Shown: in pieces, positions 57,973 through 64,000 of the stretch
Position numbering within the stretch: the stretch's first letter is position 1
Layout of the letters: every line of letters begins with the position of its first letter
Source: Isoetes taiwanensis
Taxonomy: Eukaryota > Streptophyta > Lycopodiopsida > Isoetales > Isoetaceae
Length of the DNA stretch: 64,000 nt
NCBI GenBank assembly: GCA_021234155.1
Contig: JAJEKV010000020.1
Span: 5,500,563 to 5,564,562, forward strand
Direction: 5' to 3'
Notes under the pieces: generated by a model
What the model was told of the DNA's origin: nothing
Databases searched by the model: none
What the model saw: the letters and a program-made list of their open reading frames with translations, nothing else
Made by a program: the position numbers and the translations under genes

Positions 57973-59559
57973 GTCTGCCAACTACAAGGAGAATAGAATA
58001 GAACAGAATAGAAATGCTTTTTGGAGAAGAATGGTTATGCCGATAACCCATGAGGCGATTTCTCATCACACCCATACACCTCAAGATTAACAGCCATAAT
58101 TGTTCCAAGAGATTCTAATCCACTAAAAGACCTAGGGGGTTATTGTTAACTACTTTAACCCCATAATATCTAATGGTTGGGAACGGCTAGATCTTGATAA
58201 TCATTGACCCTCGTGATTCGGAAAAAAATAACAGAAAATACATCAAATCCGCTTCTCAACCTCCAAAGGAACTTTCCTAGAATTGTCTATAAGCAACGAC
58301 ATAAGCAAACATAAAGAATAGCTAAAAAATAACAAATACCATATATAACAGCTAACTTTCGCTTTAAGAAATAGGATCAAAAAAGAAAAAAGAAAAGAAA
58401 AATAATGCGTTGCTTATCTCAACACTGGCCTAAGATGCACTCATACCAAAGTTGTCTCAACATATAGAATAGAATAGACCAATGTAAGAAATGGTAAGGC
58501 ATTAAGTGAAACGACCTAACATTGAGCTATATCCACATGCAAGCAAGCATTATCTGTCACACATCATCAAGTTAAGCAAATATTCATAGTCCACCACAAG
58601 AAACAACTAGCACATAGGAAGATTTGATTTAGCAAAAATAATATAAGACATATTACTAATTTCCATCCTTATACTCTATCACATATTCCAAACATGATTA
58701 TTATAATAATGGTAAAATATTGTGCTTATCATATCTAAAGTCTTCTTTTTTTAAAGGACGACATATATACAACATTAAATCATGAAAATAAATACATAAT
58801 TCTGAGGTAGAACTTTAAAACCACAGAAAAAATAACCCCCCTCTGCAAAGCTATCTCGGGAGGCTCAGATTATCTATGTGCAAAGTAAACCTCAGATTCT
58901 AAATACCAATATGAATTGCTGGAAGTCATTTATGCTGAACCGCCATTATAAGTGAAACATGCGTCCAACTATTGCTGTGGCCCTTAACTTGCCCAGTACA
59001 TGAGGCAGGTCTGGCTATAGTGAAGGCAAAAGGAACCATTGCAGAAGAAGGTAGGGGAGCTTCATAAGTATTTTCAAGTTTATCTTTATGAAAAAGTCAA
59101 CTTTTCCAAGACTTTTTTAACATTAAGATTCATGTCCACCTTATTGAAACTTCAATCACATCATTACAACCATAATAATTGCACATTTTCCAGACAACAT
59201 TGACTTTAAAATATCCTATCCTATCCTACCTATGTAATTCAGTTTATTATTTTTGTTCACGTTCCTGAGCCGCAATCTAAAAGAATTTATGAATGACACG
59301 TGTCTAGAAGGAACTATAAACAACACATGCTGTTTCTTTTAAATGTAAATCAGAGTTTTGACGATGGACTTAGGCCATACACCTGTGCATTCGAGATTGG
59401 ATCTGGAGACCTAATGGACGTCTGAATCCGCTCTACTGCCAGAAGCAGAGTGGCAGAAGAACGTCGCCCTGCGTTAAGCTATTTATCAGAGAACCACAAG
59501 ATAAGTTATTCAGTCTTTTGCTCTCTGGTAAGTTATTTTGCTATATGAACAGCTTCTAA

Positions 59560-60075
59560 GTACGAGGACCCAGATTTCAACAGAGCACATGATTGTTCGC
59601 TTCCAGTTTCCGAAGGAAGCTGCCATGCTTCTGTCGTGTGTTCCAGCATTTCAATTTTGGAGCAATTTGGATGCCTCTGTTCATAAGAGGAGAGTCTAGG
59701 AATTTTTTCTCTTCGACAGACGATCTAATTCAGACTAATTTCGGGCGATCCCTTCTCAAATAATTTGATTGCCAAATCAGAAAATGAGGGACTCATTTTG
59801 AAACACAAATGATAGCATCCTATGGAGAACAATTCATCCCTTGCATCCAAAAAGCAGCCAAATTTTTGCTCTATTTTGAGAACTGAGCCGAGAATTGATG
59901 GTTTAGGGCTTGAAAAGCATCTTCTATGCTTCAAGTAATTGATGTTTTCAGGATCAAAACTTCATGCGCTTTTTAATACAATCAAAGGATCTGTCAATTC
60001 TTCATATTTCCTCCGAAGACATAATGGATATTGTCGCAAGCTTCCTTGTTACATGATTCATCGGACTGGGGTTTT
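59560..60075 (+). pseudogene. Exon-like relic of unknown gene, right arm
   Basis: Mirror of 12835-13330. Readable pieces include HDCSLPVSEGSCHASVVCSS (about 59590), MIASYGEQFIPCIQKAAKF (59810) and, after the TGTTTTCAG acceptor, DQNFMRFLIQSKDLSILHIS (59952). No family assigned. Confidence 0.3.
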
Positions 60076-60794
60076 TGAAAATCTCTCAAAAATTGCAATA
60101 GCGATTGTGCAGTGCCTTGAAAAATCCATACAATTGGTATCATATATAACCAAACAAACTATCTGACCTGATGCTTATACGAAAGGTGGATGGTTATGGG
60201 GATAGAACATCTGCAACTAGGCGTTAGCATCTTTGAAAATGTGCTTGAAATGAGAAGCTTTACACTTCCATAGTAATGATATAATTTTATTGCCAATGCT
60301 TCCTTCCATGGAGTTTTATTCCAAATCAGTTTTCTAGGGCTTTCAATTTGAGTCCTTCCAAATGATATATATAAAAGATCAAACTGATCTAACAAAAATT
60401 CAACTACCACAACTAATACATATAACATGTTCTTTATCAACTTTCATAATACAAGGTTTGTCAAAGTAAGACCAAAAATTTGACTGGCCAGAAGCATGAG
60501 CACCATTAAAACAATTGAATCTGACCTTTGGAAATTATGTTTACCAGCTCATCTCTCAATTTTCAAGGAAATGAAGTCTTTTATCTACATGGTGAGGCTA
60601 GTTCCATTTGCCATTACTCGAGTCATGTTGAATCATCGTATTGCTTGAGAAATTGACGACTAGCTGACAAGCTCCTCTGAGTGTTTTAAGTTGACCTGCC
60701 TCGCCACAATAATGCAATTGCTTCTTTTTTGAGTTTTAAAATAGTTGCGGTGCTTTGCAATAATTAATATTTGGTCTTGAGTTGACATGCTTCC

Positions 60795-61481
60795 ACTGGC
60801 CAGACTTCGTTCTTTCTAAACTCTGGTCAGCATCCTCGTTGGTCCCTTAGCGTCGCTGGCCGTGACTCCGTCAATCCTAGTGCCGAGTCTCGACTTGAGA
60901 AACTCCAGGCTCTTCAAGCGGATCTTCAGCATCATCTTCACCGAGCATAGGAACGCTATCGGCATTATGCTGATTTGTATCGGCAGGAAGCTCCTAAATT
61001 TCACGTGGGTGACCTTGTCTGGCTTCTTCGTAGGGACCTCCCTACCTCACGTCCTTGCAATAAGCTTGACTATCGTCACCTTGGTCCTTACCGAATCACG
61101 GCTCAGATTAGCAATGTGGCATTCCTGCTCGAGCTCCCTCAAGCTGTTCGGCTTCACCCAGTATTTCATGTTTCTCTATTGGAGCCCTACACAGTCAATA
61201 CTTTCCCAGATCGCATTCCTCCGCCGCCACCACCAGTAGAAATTGATGATCATGAGGAGTTCGAGGTTCGAGAGATTCTGGACTCCAAGTTTCTTCTTCG
61301 ACGATTGTATTACTTTGTTGATTGGGACGGTTACTCGCCAAGTGATAGAACTTGGGAGCCTGCCGAGAATCTGAGTAATGCTCCTGATAAGATTGCAGAG
61401 TTTCACCAACGTTATCCGGACAAGCCAAGTTTGAGTACTCGGCTCACTCAGGGACTCGTCGCCCGTCGTGGGAGGGGATGG
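60795..61481 (+). pseudogene. Ty3/gypsy integrase C-terminus with chromodomain, right arm
   Basis: Mirror of 11402-12103. The same stop interrupts the coil before ERYRHYADLY (60948), so this lesion predates the inverted duplication. A deletion at the LTR border removes the normal stop, so the frame runs on into the LTR. Confidence 0.85.
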
Positions 61482-61973
61482 TGTGCGACCATACGGGACA
61501 TTCGTATTATCACGAACATTATACTCGTATATACAAAAGATGGGCGTCACATGGATGCAAAAGGTAGTTGCACAAGACAGGGTTTGAACTCGCATGCGCT
61601 ATCAATATTTGTTGAAGACATTATCTCACGTCTCCCTCATATGTAGGACTATCCCTAAGAGGTTCTAGAACATTCTAGAACCTAAATGCATGCGCGACAC
61701 TTGGCGAGATCTCATCCATTGGAGTGGCGTGATCCACGACCGATTGACCTAGATATATAAGGAGGCATCTCCTTCTTGTCGAACCATTAGGTTCAACGCC
61801 CGGTCTTGAGCCTTCTAGGCATCCGTCCCGTGTTCTCGCTTGCCTTCGGGCTCTTGATTCATGTTCATATATCGATTCTTTTGCCGAACTTGACGTATTT
61901 TTCTTGCGTATTTTCCATGTATTTTCCTTGTTCTTGTGTAGGTTCATGACGGGTTTGGGATTAGGGGGTGACA
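61482..61973 (+). mobile_element. Ty3/gypsy 3' LTR, right arm
   Basis: Mirror of 10911-11406, starting TGTGCGACC and ending GGTGACA. A TATATAA box lies at about 61751. Several small indels separate it from the left copy. Confidence 0.8.
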
Positions 61974-63790
61974 GAACTTTATATTTTGCTAGATAGTGAA
62001 CTTTCTATTGGCAATGATGACTATGGTGAGTTTATAGAATACAGTGAGAGGGAAAGTAAAAATTATCAGATAACTGCAACAAGATATGATAGCTTGATCA
62101 TTTTGAGGAGTCTGTTCGCATGCATGAGGCGATTTCGTCATGAATTTTAGACAATATCTTAGGCATATGCCCGCCAAAGATAATGATGAACCTAGAAGTT
62201 TGTTTTCGACTTCTATTAACAGCCCTCTTTGGAAATGTCCGGGGGTGCACTTATATATAGGGGGTATGGCATCCGCCTTCGGAGGGTAGCAAAAATCCCC
62301 TTGTATACACAATTTTAAAAGGCAATTTGACCCCTCTGTGTATAGATATTACTCCAAATCAGTGTCTAAAAACACCCCTAACCCCTAAGTATACGTACGC
62401 AAATGGTCCAAAAAACACCCCTCCGTTGAACTCTCATGGGTTATATACGATCAAAGATGAATCCCCGGGGAAATGTAAGTAGTTTGAGATTTTTTATTTT
62501 ATTGCTTAGCTTCTGATTCGAAGATTGTTCCTTTTTCACGACTGAAGATGATAAAATCTTGGCTTAAGACAATGGGTTCTTTAATTGATCATGGGGAGAT
62601 CTCAAATAAATCCGGACGTGTTGCAACTGTTACACGATTGGCGATGGCAAGTGTTTCTACTGAGGTTGGTATGCGGCTATTCTTTTCTATCCACTCAATT
62701 GCAATTTTTTCTTAACCATCAACGGCCCTTTTTATACCCTAGTAGGATTTGCAAAAGTTCCTACTACCCTTACATATATTCATTATGGGGGGCGTGCATT
62801 GCATTAATTTCTTATTTAGAGCACTTATTTCTTCAAACAACATCCATTTTGCTTGCCTTACATATAACGTCCTTGTGCATCTTATATTTTGCAGTTCACA
62901 TCACCACTTGAATTTTTTCTTCCTACGTAGATGTTGACGTTTGAGACCCTTGTAACTTATTAGTCTTAATGTTAGACTAAGACATTTTTCTTTGCTCTAT
63001 TCCCTTCCTGTAAGTGCACATCCATTTTTCTCTTGTCTTTTCACATTCAGAAACATGACTTTGAACTATGATTTAAGCCACTTCACCCTCCGGCCATGGA
63101 GGACAACCCTCCGTGCGCAGCACCTTGTTTACTTATGTTGGTCGTTACAGGAAAAATGGCCTTCATAAGAAACAAAGGTAGCAGTAATTCTTCAGGAAAA
63201 TCTATAGATTATCCACGTGCAAATTCAAATCTATATTTTTGACCGAGCTCAAAATATATATATCCTTTATTTATAATCTTGTCTTAAAATTCTCTTTTAC
63301 GCTTCTTTGCTTCTTTGAACTCGAAATCTATCCTTTCGTTGCTCTTGATGCAAATTTAACCTGATGTTTTCGCAAGAGCTCTCGAAGATTTGGAATGTTG
63401 TCATCGATCAAAAATCAATTATAAAAATCATATGTTTGAATACTGAAACATAGATCGATAACCATCAATAAAAGCTAAAGAATAAGCCAATACAGGTAGT
63501 GACTATGAGTCAAAATGTCATAGGCTGAATACAAGAAATCCAGATAACATGCTATATGTGGGACATGCCTGTTCATTTTCAACAAAGACAACACCTACAG
63601 AGCGTTCTAGTACTCTTCCGCCATAGCTCCCTACGAAAGTCACGCTTGCCTGGGGAATTCAGAAGGGAAGGAGCAGCCAAAAAAGAAAGGATGAATGCCA
63701 TAGCCAAGATCCAAACTTACGGGCGTGGTTGCCGAAACAACAAAATTCCAAAAACACAATTTTACACTAAATTTATCACCAGAAAGTAGA
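61974..63790 (+). pseudogene. Exon-like blocks of the unidentified multi-exon gene, right arm
   Basis: Mirror of the A' blocks. The acidic block begins at 61986 and is here disrupted by indels near 62093 and 62130. Block 2 lies at about 62511-62668, block 3 at about 63150-63245 and the basic block at about 63545-63785 (RKSRLPGEFRREGAAKKER). Family unknown. Confidence 0.4.
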
Positions 63791-64000
63791 TATATGTAAT
63801 TCAAAATGACCTTTTTTGGAGCCGGCTTTTTTTTTAAATAATCATATATATAGAAGGATAAGATTCAATTTCAAACATTGACGAAATTGCTACAGTATAA
63901 AAATCTTAAAAAACTTTCGAATATTCTCAATAATTTAGTTTTCAAAAAGATTAACATTTAAAATCTAAAGTTTGATTTATAGATTGACTTTAAAATAAGA
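63791..64000. other. Right arm continues to the window edge
   Basis: AT-rich sequence matching about 8880-9090 in reverse complement. No gene. Confidence 0.8.

Larger units (their letters stand above)
40947..64000. repeat. Giant inverted repeat, right arm
   Basis: Reverse-complement copy of about 8880-29927. It is about 2 kb longer than the left arm, and the difference is accounted for by a 1,956-bp transposable element plus its 5-bp target duplication at 55472-57437 and an extra 72-bp tandem unit at 54467-54610. Smaller private indels and substitutions are scattered through both arms. The arm continues past the right window edge. Confidence 0.95.

Overview
The window is nuclear DNA from a land plant. 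It holds pentatricopeptide-repeat (PPR) remnants, a Ty1/copia element primed by initiator-Met tRNA, chromodomain Ty3/gypsy fragments, a BED-finger hAT element, telo-box motifs and AT-rich, intron-like spacing. A fern or other seedless plant is my best guess, from the style of the PPR relics, the LPR/SpoA-like multicopper oxidase relic and the LINE tails made of TTCTA units. That last step is a guess.

The layout is dominated by duplication. (1) A direct repeat: copy A (1-4650) recurs as copy A' (6687-11237), separated by a segment B (4651-6686) that carries an intronless alpha/beta-hydrolase gene split by one frameshift. (2) A very large inverted repeat: about 8880-29927 (left arm) recurs in reverse as 40947-64000 (right arm, running off the window), around an 11-kb spacer (29928-40946). 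Small indels link the right arm to A' rather than A.

Inside each arm, in left-arm order, are: an unidentified multi-exon gene relic on the minus strand; the 3' end of a chromodomain gypsy element with its LTR; another exon-like relic; a four-TM membrane-protein gene (intact only on the left); a duplicated exon-like block; a PPR pseudogene; a copia LTR with primer-binding site; a hAT element nested in the copia leader; a decayed copia gag-pol; a multicopper-oxidase relic; and a short tandem repeat.

The spacer holds a second gypsy 3' end, LINE 3' ends, a third PPR relic, a 40-bp-stem foldback, two arrays of an 18-bp palindrome at about 41.7-bp spacing, and the 3' end plus LTR of a copia element. 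A 1,956-bp inverted-terminal-repeat element with a 5-bp target duplication is present only in the right arm, so it entered after the arms separated, or it differs between haplotypes.

Very few genes look functional. The best candidates are the left-arm four-TM protein (14969-15526) and, less surely, the hydrolase at 5647-6553. I found no operon-like system, CRISPR array or complete tRNA/rRNA gene. The most distinctive signals are the giant inverted repeat and the regularly spaced palindrome arrays in its spacer. An assembly artefact (two haplotypes joined head to head) must be excluded before the inverted repeat is taken as biology.
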